In this document: positions 34,322-43,100 of the stretch, one piece after another
Layout: every line of letters starts with the position of its first letter
Numbering within the stretch: position 1 is the first letter of the stretch
Assembly (NCBI RefSeq): GCF_902830275.1
Contig: NZ_CADESW010000001.1
Location: 802,036-866,035 of the forward strand
Origin: Burkholderia stagnalis
Lineage (GTDB): Bacteria > Pseudomonadota > Gammaproteobacteria > Burkholderiales > Burkholderiaceae
Reading direction: 5' to 3'
Length of the DNA: 64,000 bases
Translations under genes and position numbers: made by a program
Notes under the pieces: generated by a model
The model's database searches: none
Told to the model about the DNA's origin: nothing
The model's input: only the letters and a program-made list of their open reading frames with translations

Positions 34322-35259
34322 GGCCGCCGCACCGAATCCTGATAGCGCGTCAGGACGAACTTCGCGACGTCGTCCGAGTGATACGCGGCCACCAGCCGGC
34401 CGACCCACGGCTTCGCGCGATCGGCGTCGCGCACCGTCAGCACGTTCGCATACGGCGAGCGCGCGTCCTCGATGCCGATGCTGTCGCGCGCGGGCTGCAG
34501 CCCCGCACGCGCGGCATCGTCGCTGTCGATCACGACGAACGCCGTCGTGTCCAGCGCGGCGGCGAGGCGCTCGCGGCGCAGCGCGACGAGCTTCAGGCCG
34601 AGCCGGTTGCCGGTCACGTCGCGCAGCGTCGCATGCAGGCCCGCGCGTTCGCGCAAGGTCAGCAGCGTGTCGTTCTGCAGCAGCACGAGCGCGCGCGCCA
34701 TCCCGGCCCGGTCCGCCGGAATCGCGACCGTCGCGCCGGGCCGCAGGTCGTTCAGGCTGCGCAGCTTGCGCGAATAGAGCGCCATCGGCAGCGTCACCGT
34801 CGTCGCGACCGGCGCGAGCGCGTAGCCCGTTGCGGCGCGCGTCGCGGCAAGGCGCTGCGCATCCTCGAAACTCGCCGCGTCGATGCGGCCTTCGGCGAGC
34901 GCGCGGTCGATGCGCGCGGCGTCGTCGAACACGACGACGTCGACCGGCAGCCCGCGCGCGGCGGCGACGCGCTTCACTTCGTCGAGGATCTCGGCATGCA
35001 CGCCGCGCGTCACGCCGACGCGCACGGGCGCTTCCGCGGGTGCGGCTGCCGGGGCTGCCGGGGCTGCCGGGGCTGCCGGAGCCGCTGGGGCCGCCGGGGC
35101 CGCGGTCGCCGCATGTGCCGCAGCGCACGTCATCAGCAGCAGCGCGGCGATCGAACAAAACGCACGCTTCGTCGCACGTCCATCACGACCACACCGAAGC
35201 CGACCGGCGACGCCGCACGCAGCCGCCGAACGCACGGCAACATCCCTCACCCCGCGCAT
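34315..35259 (-). CDS. NlpA/MetQ-type periplasmic binding protein
   Basis: A 314-residue protein. A long basic N-region precedes a hydrophobic signal segment (FCSIAALLLMTCAAAHA), then a Pro/Ala repeat linker, then the NlpA (lipoprotein 9) fold: VGVTRGVHAEILDEVKR, RIDAASFEDAQRL, LPMALYSRKLRSLNDLRPGA (in parts), GIEDARSPYANVLTVR. No lipobox is evident. Relatives bind methionine, but no ABC ATPase or permease lies nearby, so the ligand is unknown. Its ATG overlaps the formylglycine-enzyme stop by one base. Confidence 0.78.
   Translation of the reverse strand: MRGVRDVAVRSAAACGVAGRLRCGRDGRATKRAFCSIAALLLMTCAAAHAATAAPAAPAAPAAPAAPAAPAAAPAEAPVRVGVTRGVHAEILDEVKRVAAARGLPVDVVVFDDAARIDRALAEGRIDAASFEDAQRLAATRAATGYALAPVATTVTLPMALYSRKLRSLNDLRPGATVAIPADRAGMARALVLLQNDTLLTLRERAGLHATLRDVTGNRLGLKLVALRRERLAAALDTTAFVVIDSDDAARAGLQPARDSIGIEDARSPYANVLTVRDADRAKPWVGRLVAAYHSDDVAKFVLTRYQDSVRRPW
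35045..35098. repeat. 9-bp tandem repeat coding a Pro/Ala linker
   Basis: Six 9-base units, four of GCTGCCGGG (the last ending A) then two diverged, coding repeated AAP steps just after the signal peptide of the NlpA-type protein. Copy change would vary spacer length without frameshift. Confidence 0.8.
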
Positions 35260-36302
35260 CAAGACGCATCCCTCCGGACCGTGCGAAACCCGATGTGCGA
35301 CGCCGCGAGATCGGCCTCCTGCTGCTCGCGCGACGACGCCCGATAGCGCACGCAGTAGTCCCGCGAGCACAGGAACGAGCCGCCCTTGATCACCATCGGC
35401 GTGTCGTGCCGGCGCGTCGGCGGCGCGACGGCCGCAGTGTCGCCGTTCGTATGCGGCTGATGCGGGCCCGTATACGCGTCCTTGGTCCACTCCCACGCGT
35501 TGCCGATCATGTCGTAGAGCCGGAAGCCGTTCGCCGCGTAGCAGCCGACCGGCGCGAGCCCCGCGTGGCCGTCCTCCGCGGTGTCGAGCACCGGAAACGC
35601 GCCCTGCCAGTAATTCGCGGCGGGCTTGCCCTGCGCATCGCGCGGCGCGGCGTCGAGCGATGCGTCGTCGCGCCCGGCCTTGCCCGCGTATTCCCATTCG
35701 GCCTCGGTCGGCAGGTCGCGGCCGAGCCAGCGCGCATACGCAAGCGCGTCGCGCTGCGTGACCAGCGTGACGGGCAGGTTGCCGCGCCCGTCGACGGTGC
35801 TGCCGGGGCCGCGCGGCTGCCGCCACGACGCACCCTTCACCCAGCTCCACCACGCGAGGTCGCGCGCGTTCAGCTCATCGCGCGTCGGCACGTGGAACAC
35901 CGCCGCGCCGCCCTGCCGCTCCGCGTCGGTCACGTAGCCGGTGGCCTGCACGAACGCGGCGAACTGCGCGATCGTCACGTCGGTCTGGTCGATCCAGAAG
36001 CCGCCGACGCGCGTGCGGCCGTCGCCCGCCGGGCGCTCGGCCGGATAGCCGCGCGTGCTGCCGAACACGAACGCGCCGCCGCGCAGGTGCACCATCCCCG
36101 CGTTCGGATCGTCGCGCCATCGCGCCGGCAGCCCCGAATAGCGTTCGCACTGCCGTTCGGAGCCGAGCGGCGCGAGCGGGCGGCCGCGATTCGCGCCGTC
36201 GAAGCCGTCCGCGCGCGCCGGTGCGGAATTCGCATAGCCGAGCGCGAACGCGGCGGCGAACAGGGCGGCGGCGCCTGCCGCGCCGATGAGCCAGGGCCGC
36301 AT
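35259..36302 (-). CDS. Formylglycine-generating enzyme (sulfatase maturation)
   Basis: A 347-residue SUMF1/FGE-fold protein. An N-terminal hydrophobic segment (WLIGAAGAAALFAAAFALGY) should be a signal or anchor, placing it outside the cytoplasm. The FGE domain starts at GMVHLRGGAFVFGS; FWIDQTDVT, LPTEAEWEYAGKAG and YDMIGNAWEW follow. The catalytic cysteine pair of aerobic FGEs is present as C312 and C317 in GGSFLCSRDYCVRYR. It converts the active-site Cys of sulfatases to formylglycine. It lies ten bases after the sulfatase gene, whose product is its obvious client. Confidence 0.9.
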   Translation of the reverse strand: MRPWLIGAAGAAALFAAAFALGYANSAPARADGFDGANRGRPLAPLGSERQCERYSGLPARWRDDPNAGMVHLRGGAFVFGSTRGYPAERPAGDGRTRVGGFWIDQTDVTIAQFAAFVQATGYVTDAERQGGAAVFHVPTRDELNARDLAWWSWVKGASWRQPRGPGSTVDGRGNLPVTLVTQRDALAYARWLGRDLPTEAEWEYAGKAGRDDASLDAAPRDAQGKPAANYWQGAFPVLDTAEDGHAGLAPVGCYAANGFRLYDMIGNAWEWTKDAYTGPHQPHTNGDTAAVAPPTRRHDTPMVIKGGSFLCSRDYCVRYRASSREQQEADLAASHIGFRTVRRDAS

Positions 36303-36312
36303 CGCCGCCGCC

Positions 36313-38262
36313 TCAGTAATAGCCGCGCGGACGCAGCGGCTCGACGCCGCCGACGTTGCTCATGTAGGCCTTCCACTGCTCGACGAGGCTCTGGATCAGC
36401 GACGGGTTCTGCGCCGCCACGTCGGTCGTCTCGCCGCGATCCGACGCGAGGTCGAACAGCTGCCAGTGGCCGTCGAGCGGGCCGACCGGCGGCTCGGTCC
36501 ACAGCGCCTTCCAGCGGCCGTCGGCGCTGCGCAGGTACGCGCGGCCGTATGCCTCGTCACCGAACGGCGCGGTGTGCACTTCGCCGCTGCCCGTGCCGCT
36601 CAGCACCGGCAGCAGCGACTTGCCCGTCACCGGATACACGTAGCGGTTGTTGTAGACCACCTTGCCGCGGTTCTGGTCGACGCCCGTCAGCGTGTTGACG
36701 AGCGGCGGCGCCGGCTGCGACGGCGGCGTGACGCCCGCGACGTCGAGGAACGTCGCCGTGTTGTCGGTCACGTGCGTGAACGCGCGCAGCGTCGGCAGCG
36801 CCCGCTGCTGGCCCGGCAGGCGCACGATGGTCGGCACCGACACGCCGCCTTCCGCCGAGAAGCCCTTGGTCAGCCGGAACGGCGTCGCGCTCACTTCGCC
36901 CCAGCGCAGCCCGTATTGCAGCCGCTGCGCGTTCTGCTTGCCGTTGTCGGTGCCGAGCGCCGAATACACGGGGTCCTGCGCGTTCGCGGTGTCGGTCGCC
37001 GTCGGGTCCGCGCCGGAATCGATCGGCCAGCCTTCAGCACCGTTGTCCGACTGGAACATGATGAACGTGTTGTCGTATTCGCCGATGTCCTTCAGGTGCT
37101 GGATCAGCAGGCCGATGTTGTAGTCGAGGTTCTCCACCATGCCCGCGTAGATCTCCATGTAGCGCGCCTGCGCCTTGCGTTCGGCCGGCGACAAGCTCGA
37201 CCACAGCTTGTCCACCTTGCCGGGGCCGTAGTCGGCGTAGCCGTCCGCCGGCGCGTGCACCGCGCTGATGTACTTCGCGCCGGCCGTGCCGTTGTTCGGC
37301 GTGGCCGGCGACGCCGCGAGCGTCTCGGGCAGCCCGTCGAACGGCCTGAAATCCGCCGGGATCAGCCCGAGCGCCTTCTGCCGCGCGATCCGCGCGTTGC
37401 GGATCGCGTCGTAGCCCGCGTCGTACACGCCCGCGTACTTGTGCAGCCACGGCTCGGGCACCTGCAGCGGCCAGTGCGGCGACGTATAGGCCGCGTATGC
37501 GAAGAACGGCTTGCCGTCGCGCCGGTTCGAATCGATGTACGCGATCAGCTTCTGCGTATAGAAGTCGGTCGAATAGAACACGGCCGGGCTGCCGCCCGCG
37601 CCGCCCGGCTGCCCGGGCTGGCCCGGCTGCACGTAGCTGCCGTCCTCGGTGTAGTTCTTCGAGCCGGCCGGCTCGTGCGCGAAGTGATTGGTGGCCGCGC
37701 CGCCGAGCAGCACGTAGCTGCGCTCGAAGCCCCATTGATCGGGCGTCTGCCCGCCGCCGGTCGCGCTGCCGACGATGCCGGAGCCGATATGCCACTTGCC
37801 GGCGATATAGGTGTGATAGCCGGCGTCCTTCAGCAGTTGCGCGACCGACAGCGCGCGGTCGTTCAGGTAGCCTTCGTAGCCGGGCAGCCCGCGCCGCTCG
37901 TCGGTCGGCGTGCCCATCGTGCCTTCGCCGACGAGGTGATGATCGGTGCCGGAGATCAGCATCGCGCGCGTGATCGCGCACACCGTGCCCGCGTGATGGT
38001 TCGACAGGATGCGGCCCGACTGCACGAGCGCGTCGAGGTTCGGCGTGTTGATCTCGCCGCCGAACGCGTGGATGTCGGAATAGCCGAGATCGTCGGCCAT
38101 GATGTACAGGATGTTCGGGCGCTTCGCCGGCGTGCTCGCGTCGGCCTGCGGCGGCGCGGCGCTGTCGACGCCGCCGCACGACGCGAGCGACAGCGCGCCG
38201 GCGAGCGCGGCGCAGATCAGGCTGGATCGGAATGCATGCGGAGGCGAAGCGGGCTGGGTCAT
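36313..38262 (-). CDS. Sulfatase (arylsulfatase-like) lipoprotein
   Basis: A 649-residue type I sulfatase. The signal ends in a lipobox (SLASC, Cys29), so it is probably a lipoprotein. The metal site starts with NILYIMADDLGYSD; the active-site region is HHAGTVCAITRAML with Cys95, then SGTDHHLVGEGTMG. The modification motif is CAITR instead of the usual C-x-P/A-x-R, so position three is Ile. Later blocks KWHIGSG and FFAYAAYTSPHWPLQVP are typical of arylsulfatases. It heads an operon with its own maturase. Confidence 0.88.
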   Translation of the reverse strand: MTQPASPPHAFRSSLICAALAGALSLASCGGVDSAAPPQADASTPAKRPNILYIMADDLGYSDIHAFGGEINTPNLDALVQSGRILSNHHAGTVCAITRAMLISGTDHHLVGEGTMGTPTDERRGLPGYEGYLNDRALSVAQLLKDAGYHTYIAGKWHIGSGIVGSATGGGQTPDQWGFERSYVLLGGAATNHFAHEPAGSKNYTEDGSYVQPGQPGQPGGAGGSPAVFYSTDFYTQKLIAYIDSNRRDGKPFFAYAAYTSPHWPLQVPEPWLHKYAGVYDAGYDAIRNARIARQKALGLIPADFRPFDGLPETLAASPATPNNGTAGAKYISAVHAPADGYADYGPGKVDKLWSSLSPAERKAQARYMEIYAGMVENLDYNIGLLIQHLKDIGEYDNTFIMFQSDNGAEGWPIDSGADPTATDTANAQDPVYSALGTDNGKQNAQRLQYGLRWGEVSATPFRLTKGFSAEGGVSVPTIVRLPGQQRALPTLRAFTHVTDNTATFLDVAGVTPPSQPAPPLVNTLTGVDQNRGKVVYNNRYVYPVTGKSLLPVLSGTGSGEVHTAPFGDEAYGRAYLRSADGRWKALWTEPPVGPLDGHWQLFDLASDRGETTDVAAQNPSLIQSLVEQWKAYMSNVGGVEPLRPRGYY

Positions 38263-38484
38263 TGCTGTATCGCTCGTTCATCGGGAGCGGCGATGTTAGC
38301 CGCGCGCCCGCGGCGGCCAAAGTCCGATTCGTCACATGCTAAGGAGGGCGGAGAATTTGACGCGGCGCGGGCGTCACCTTCCCGCTTGGCGGCACACGCC
38401 GCTGCCCGTACACGCGCTCGCCGAAACGTGCCTGCTGCCGGCGAAAACGCAGCGCTTCATCGAATTCCCGCAGGAACGGCTCGG

Positions 38485-38517
38485 GCAGCGGGCGGCTGAC
38501 GTTGCGCCGCCCGCTGC
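38485..38517 (-). terminator. Hairpin downstream of porin gene
   Basis: GCAGCGGGCGGC (38485-38496) and GCCGCCCGCTGC (38506-38517) form a perfect 12-bp GC-rich stem with a 9-base loop, 25 bases beyond the porin stop. No T run follows on the minus strand, so it may act as an RNA 3' stabiliser or weak terminator. Confidence 0.45.
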
Positions 38518-38542
38518 ATGAGCGCCCCCGTGTGCGCGGCGA

Positions 38543-39733
38543 TCAGAACTTGTGCCGGATCCCCGCGTGCACCATCAGCTGCCTCGACGTCGACGACAGA
38601 TCCGGCGCGCCCGGGATGAGCGCCTGGTCGAGCGACGAGCCCGTCGCATCGCCCGCGACCTTCTGGTATGCGCCCGTCAGGTAGACGTCGGTGCGCTTCG
38701 ACAGCGCGTAGTCGGCCATCAGCCCGATCGAATGGATCGTCGGCTTCACGCTGCCGGTGGTCGCCTCGTAGCGCGCGAGCGTGTACACGTACTGCGCGCC
38801 GACGAAGAAAGCCGGCGTGAACTGGTATTTGCCGTTCACTTCGAAGTTCTGGTACTTGAGCGCGGTCACGGTGCCGCCCGCGAGCGGCCCTGCAATCGGC
38901 TGGATCGTCTCGTCGCCGAACAGGTAGCCGACGTTCGCGCTCGGGCGGCTGACGGTGCTGTTCGTGTAGGCGAACCCGACGGTCGCGGGCCCCGCCGTGT
39001 AGTTGATGCCCGCGCCGAAGATCCGCAGCCGCGCGGACACGAAGTTCGCATCGGCCCCGACCGATCCCGCGCCCGCGATCGCGCCGCCTGACGTCGCCCC
39101 CGGGTTGTTCGCGTTCAGGAACGCGGCGCCGACGAGCAGCCCGCCGTGCTCGTATTGCGCGCCGATGCTCCACTGGCGGTTGTTGGCGAAATTCGTATCG
39201 TTGCTGAAGCCGTATGTGCCGCCGAACGAGAAACCCGCGAAGTCGGGGCTCGCGTACTTCACCGTGTTGTTCACGCGGAACGTGTTGCCGGTGTTGTCGT
39301 TGTCGAGCGGGTGCGAGAACGGGTAGACGCCCCAGCTGCCGTTCGCGGTCGTCGGCGCGAGATAGTCGACGACCGAGTCGTATTGCCGGCCGAGCGTGAG
39401 CGTGCCGAAGCGCTCGCCCGCGAGGCCGACGTACGCCTGCCTGCCGAACGCGCGGCCGCCCTGCGCGAGCGTGCCGCTGTTCACGTTGAAGCCGTTCTCG
39501 ATCTGGAACAGCGCGCTGTAGCCGCCGCCCAGATCCTCCGTGCCTTTCAGGCCCCACCGGCTGCCCTGCGCGAAGCCGCTCGCCATCTGCCATGCGCTGC
39601 GGCCGCCGACGTTGCTCGTATAGTCGATGCCCGCATCGACGAGGCCGTACAGCGTGACGCTGCCTTGCGCGAATGCGAGCGCCGGTGCGGCGCACAGCGC
39701 CGGGACGATGACGCAGGCCGATCTCCAGTTCAT
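38543..39733 (-). CDS. General outer-membrane porin (Burkholderia type)
   Basis: A 396-residue trimeric-porin family protein (Gram-negative porin 4). Signal peptide ends ALAFAQ (~residues 1-22). The mature start SSVTLYGLVDAGIDY-like segment (GSVTLYGLVDAGI), the SRWGLKGTEDLGGGYSALFQ block (in parts) and the terminal aromatic residue in AGIRHKF are characteristic. It gives passive entry of small solutes. A good AAGGA ribosome site lies upstream of the ATG within an AT-rich stretch bearing a repeated TATGTGAT (39733-39740, 39751-39758). It follows an amino-acid binding protein and amidohydrolase in one direction. Confidence 0.9.
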   Translation of the reverse strand: MNWRSACVIVPALCAAPALAFAQGSVTLYGLVDAGIDYTSNVGGRSAWQMASGFAQGSRWGLKGTEDLGGGYSALFQIENGFNVNSGTLAQGGRAFGRQAYVGLAGERFGTLTLGRQYDSVVDYLAPTTANGSWGVYPFSHPLDNDNTGNTFRVNNTVKYASPDFAGFSFGGTYGFSNDTNFANNRQWSIGAQYEHGGLLVGAAFLNANNPGATSGGAIAGAGSVGADANFVSARLRIFGAGINYTAGPATVGFAYTNSTVSRPSANVGYLFGDETIQPIAGPLAGGTVTALKYQNFEVNGKYQFTPAFFVGAQYVYTLARYEATTGSVKPTIHSIGLMADYALSKRTDVYLTGAYQKVAGDATGSSLDQALIPGAPDLSSTSRQLMVHAGIRHKF

Positions 39734-39813
39734 ATGTGATCCTTATAAATTATGTGATGCGCAGGCCGCGTTGCGCGGCCCGTTCTCCTCATGCCGGGCG
39801 TCGCCCGCCCTGC

Positions 39814-40596
39814 CTACTTCGCGCCGTAGATGTCGAAGTCGAAATACTTCCGGTTGATGCGCGCATACGTGCCGTTCGCGAGAATCGCCGCGAGCGCGCG
39901 ATTGAATGCTTCGCGCAGATCGGCATCCTGCTTGCGCAAGCCGAGCCCGTCGCCCTGGCCGAAGTACTTCGGATCGTCGATCGCGTCGCCCGCGAACGTG
40001 AAGTCCTTGCCCTGCGGTTTCTTCAGGAACCCGTCGCTCGCCGCGATCGACGCCTGGAACGCCGCGTCCAGCCGGCCCGACACGAGATCCGCGTACACCT
40101 GGTCCTGGTTCGGGTACGACACGATCTGCACGCCGGCCCGCTGCCAGTTCGCGATCGCGTAGTCGGCCTGCGCCGAGCCCTGCTCGACGCCGACACGCTT
40201 GCCCTTCAGCGATTCGGCGCTCGGCAGCAGCGGCGCGCCCTTGCGCACGACGAGGCGGGCAGGCGCGTTCGAGATCCGGTTCGTGAACGCGATCTGCTGC
40301 ATCCGCTTCGGCGTGATCGTCATCGACGATGCAATCACGTCGAACTTGCGCGCGAGCAGGCCCGGAATCATCCCGTCGAAGCTCGACTCCACCCACACGC
40401 AGCGGGCGCGCAGCTCCGCGCACAGCGCATTCGTGATGTCGATGCCGAAGCCCGCCAGCGTGCCGTCGGGCAGCTTGTATTCGAGCGGCGGGTAGGTCGG
40501 GTCGACCGCCAGGCGGATCTCCTTGCCCGCCCAATCGCCGGCGTGCGCCGAGCCTGCCGCCAGCGCCACCGCGAGCGCCGCCATCCACTGTTTCAT
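39814..40596 (-). CDS. Polar amino-acid ABC binding protein (HisJ/ArgT type)
   Basis: A 260-residue periplasmic binding protein. Signal peptide ends GSAHAGD (~residues 1-19). Family 3 solute-binding pattern: IRLAVDPTYPPLEYKLPDG, GFGIDITNALCAELRARCVWVES (in parts GIDITNALC), SMTITPKRMQQIAFT and the C-terminal GLGLRKQDADLREAFNRAL block; the cysteine pair of lysine/arginine/ornithine-binding proteins is present. An AAGGAGA ribosome site precedes the ATG at 40596. No permease or ATPase gene is adjacent, so it must share transport partners elsewhere. Confidence 0.88.
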   Translation of the reverse strand: MKQWMAALAVALAAGSAHAGDWAGKEIRLAVDPTYPPLEYKLPDGTLAGFGIDITNALCAELRARCVWVESSFDGMIPGLLARKFDVIASSMTITPKRMQQIAFTNRISNAPARLVVRKGAPLLPSAESLKGKRVGVEQGSAQADYAIANWQRAGVQIVSYPNQDQVYADLVSGRLDAAFQASIAASDGFLKKPQGKDFTFAGDAIDDPKYFGQGDGLGLRKQDADLREAFNRALAAILANGTYARINRKYFDFDIYGAK

Positions 40597-40670
40597 TGCT
40601 TGTCTCCTTGTGTTCAACCGAAATCGTCGCGGCATTCGGCGCCGCTTCCGTCCGCTGCGCGTGCCGCGCG

Positions 40671-41858
40671 TCAGCGGAGAAACCGCTCCGCGAGCGCGAC
40701 CCAGTAGCTCGCGCCGGTTGCGAGAATCGCGTCGTTGAAGTCGTAGCCGGGGTTGTGCAGCGCGCAGCCGGCCGCACCGTCGCCGTCGCCATCGCCGTCA
40801 CCGTTGCCGATCGACAGGTAGCTGCCCGGGCATGCGTTCAGCATGAACGCGAAGTCCTCGCTTGCCGCGATCGGCTGCAGATGGTCGATCACGGCGTCGC
40901 TGCCGCCCCAGTCGTGCGCGACCTGCCGCGCGAACGCCGTTTCCGCCGCGTGATTGACGAGCACCGGATAGTCGTGGCGATAGTCGATCTCGGCCGTCGC
41001 GCCGTAGCTCGCGGCCTGCCCCTGCACCGTCTCGCGGATGCGCCGTTCGAGCAGCGCGCGCACGTCCGGCGACAAAGCGCGCACGCTGAGTTCGAGGTCC
41101 GCATGCGGCGGAATCACGTTCGACGCGGTGCCCGCGTGGATCGCCCCGGCCGTGATGATCGCGAGATCCTGCGGGTTCACGTTGCGCGACACGATCGTCT
41201 GCAGCGCCATCACGATCGACGCGCAGACGACCACCGGATCGACCGTCGCGTGCGGCGCCGCGCCATGCCCGCCGCGGCCCGTCACGCGCACGCGCACCTC
41301 GTCCGCCGACGCCATGAACGCGCCGTCGCAGAAGCCGATCTTGCCGGCCGGCAGCCCCGGCACGTTGTGCATCGCGAACACCGCGTCGCAGGGAAAGCGC
41401 GTGAACAGCCCGTCGTCGATCATCCGCTTCGCGCCGCCGAGCCCTTCCTCGGCCGGCTGGAAGATCAGGTTCAGCGTGCCGCTGAAGCGCGCCCGTTCCG
41501 CGATGCAGCGCGCGGCGGCCAGCAGCATCGCGGTATGGCCGTCGTGGCCGCACGCATGCATCACGTCGTCGATGCGGCTCGCATACGGCAGCCCGGTCGT
41601 CTCGCGAATCGGCAGCGCGTCCATGTCGGCGCGCAGGCCGAGCCGGCGGCCGACGCCGCGCGCCAGCGTGCCGACCACGCCCGTGCCGCCGAGGCCGCGC
41701 GTCACCCGATAACCCCACGTTGTCAGGCATTCGGCCACCAGCTCGCTCGTCGCGTGCTCGTCGAAACCGAGCTCCGGATGCGCGTGCAGCCGGTGGCGCA
41801 GCGCGATCATCTCCGCCTCGATGGCCGCCATTTCGGGCCAGATTCGTTCCTGGTTCAA
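40671..41858 (-). CDS. M20-family amidohydrolase (hippurate/N-acyl amino acid hydrolase type)
   Basis: About 395 residues of a dinuclear metallopeptidase-fold amidohydrolase. Metal ligands are visible in MHACGHDGHTAMLL, the catalytic EEGLGG and the HNVPG block; the dimerisation domain holds GRGGHGAAPH. The C-terminal GC-ALHNPGYDFND motif is preceded by an odd GDGDGDGDG insertion. The start is placed at a TTG (41858), eight bases after GAGGAG; the in-frame GTG at 41867 sits directly on that ribosome site. It probably releases amino acids from N-acyl conjugates for the binding protein downstream. Confidence 0.83.
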   Translation of the reverse strand: MNQERIWPEMAAIEAEMIALRHRLHAHPELGFDEHATSELVAECLTTWGYRVTRGLGGTGVVGTLARGVGRRLGLRADMDALPIRETTGLPYASRIDDVMHACGHDGHTAMLLAAARCIAERARFSGTLNLIFQPAEEGLGGAKRMIDDGLFTRFPCDAVFAMHNVPGLPAGKIGFCDGAFMASADEVRVRVTGRGGHGAAPHATVDPVVVCASIVMALQTIVSRNVNPQDLAIITAGAIHAGTASNVIPPHADLELSVRALSPDVRALLERRIRETVQGQAASYGATAEIDYRHDYPVLVNHAAETAFARQVAHDWGGSDAVIDHLQPIAASEDFAFMLNACPGSYLSIGNGDGDGDGDGAAGCALHNPGYDFNDAILATGASYWVALAERFLR

Positions 41859-41959
41859 CGCCGACACTCCTCGGTTACGCGTTTCGCTCGATCGCCGGGG
41901 CGGCGAATCGTGACGAGATCGTATGCGGCGAATATCCGCTGGAACAGCCCCGGTTTCGT

Positions 41960-41982
41960 TATGATGACAACTTTATGTTGTC
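41960..41982. promoter_or_regulatory. Candidate LysR operator and -10 box between divergent genes
   Basis: GACAAC (41966-41971) and GTTGTC (41977-41982) form a perfect dyad with a TTTAT spacer, next to TATGAT (41960-41965) that resembles a -10 box for the rightward gene. The dyad lies 12 bases before the LysR start codon and fits autoregulation by the adjacent LysR protein. Confidence 0.4.
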
Positions 41983-41994
41983 GGGTATTGCCCC

Positions 41995-42948
41995 ATGAAA
42001 CTGCATCAGTTGCAGGCGCTCGTCGCGAGCGCGGAGGCCGGAAGCATTCGCGGCGCGGCGCGCGCGCTGGGCCTGTCGCAGGCGGCCGTCACGCGGGCGC
42101 TGCGCGAACTGGAGGCGAGCGAGCGCCTGCCGCTGCTCGTCCGCGCACCGGAAGGGATCGGCTTCACCGACTACGGCCGGGCGCTGCTCACGCACGCGAA
42201 GCTCGTGCTCAAGCAGCTGGAGCGGGCGCAGAGCGATCTCGCGACGATGCGCGGCCGCGTCGAGGGGCGGCTGAGCGTCGGCGTCACGCCGTGGCTCACG
42301 CAGACGTTCCTCGCCGAGACGGTGCTGCTGTTTCGCCAGCGCATGCCCGACGTGCGCCTCGAACTGTATGAGGGATTGATGGCCGTCGCGCAGCCGCTGC
42401 TGCGCGACGGCAGCATGGATTTCGCGCTCGGCCAGGTGCAGCCGGGCGTCGCCGCGCAGGAATTCGCGTGCGAACCGGTGCTGACCTACGAGACCTCGGT
42501 GATGGTGCGCGCCGGCCATCCGCGCGAACATGCGCGCTCGATCCACGAGCTGCTCGACCAGGACTGGGTGCTGAACTTCGCGCCCGACGGGCAGGCCGCG
42601 CTCGTCGACTATCTGTTTACGCGCCACGGCGCGCAGATCGACGAGCGGCGCATCGTCCGCGCGCAATCGGTCGCGATGCTGCAGACGATGCTCGAGCAGG
42701 CCGACATGTGCACGTGGTGCCCGACGATCCTGAGCGTCGTGCCGCCGTTCGGCGAGCGGATGCGCGCGCTGCCGCTGAAGGAAAGCTTCGAGCCGCGCAA
42801 GCTCGGCATCGTCACGCGCCGCAGCAGCACGCTCAGCGACGCGGCGCGCTGCTTCATCGACTGCCTGACGCAGGTGATCCGGCGCCACGCGCGCTCGGCG
42901 CGCAAGGAAGACCTCGCGCTGTTCCGCACGCTCACGCTGCTGATCTGA
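41995..42948 (+). CDS. LysR-family regulator, divergent from amidohydrolase operon
   Basis: A 317-residue LTTR with helix-turn-helix at ~residues 1-60 (MKLHQLQALVASAEAGSIRG and AARALGLSQAAVTRALRELE, each in family position) and an effector domain of the TsaR/CynR-like group. Position back-to-back with the amidohydrolase gene suggests it controls the amidohydrolase, binding protein and porin genes. No activity-specific residues can be read for the ligand. Confidence 0.88.
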   Translation: MKLHQLQALVASAEAGSIRGAARALGLSQAAVTRALRELEASERLPLLVRAPEGIGFTDYGRALLTHAKLVLKQLERAQSDLATMRGRVEGRLSVGVTPWLTQTFLAETVLLFRQRMPDVRLELYEGLMAVAQPLLRDGSMDFALGQVQPGVAAQEFACEPVLTYETSVMVRAGHPREHARSIHELLDQDWVLNFAPDGQAALVDYLFTRHGAQIDERRIVRAQSVAMLQTMLEQADMCTWCPTILSVVPPFGERMRALPLKESFEPRKLGIVTRRSSTLSDAARCFIDCLTQVIRRHARSARKEDLALFRTLTLLI

Positions 42949-43009
42949 CGCACGGCGCGTGCGCGCCGCCCAATTGCACGCCGTGGCAAATGCATTTCGC
43001 AATCCGTTA

Positions 43010-43039
43010 TTGGATCGCGCGGGCACGCATTCCTATACT
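43010..43039 (+). promoter_or_regulatory. Sigma-70-like promoter of groESL
   Basis: TTGGAT (43010-43015) and TATACT (43034-43039) are separated by 18 bases, a good vegetative promoter match, immediately before the CIRCE element and 62 bases upstream of groES. Confidence 0.6.
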
Positions 43040-43041
43040 CG

Positions 43042-43068
43042 TCAGCACTCTCCGATGAAGAGTGCCAA
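43042..43068 (+). promoter_or_regulatory. CIRCE element (HrcA operator)
   Basis: GCACTC (43045-43050) and GAGTGC (43060-43065) flank exactly nine bases, the core of the CIRCE inverted repeat (TTAGCACTC-N9-GAGTGCTAA); outer positions match with one change per arm. CIRCE is the operator of the heat-shock repressor HrcA. It overlaps the expected transcription start of groESL. Confidence 0.88.
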
Positions 43069-43100
43069 TCACCCTAGACAGCACGAACCAGGACGAACCG

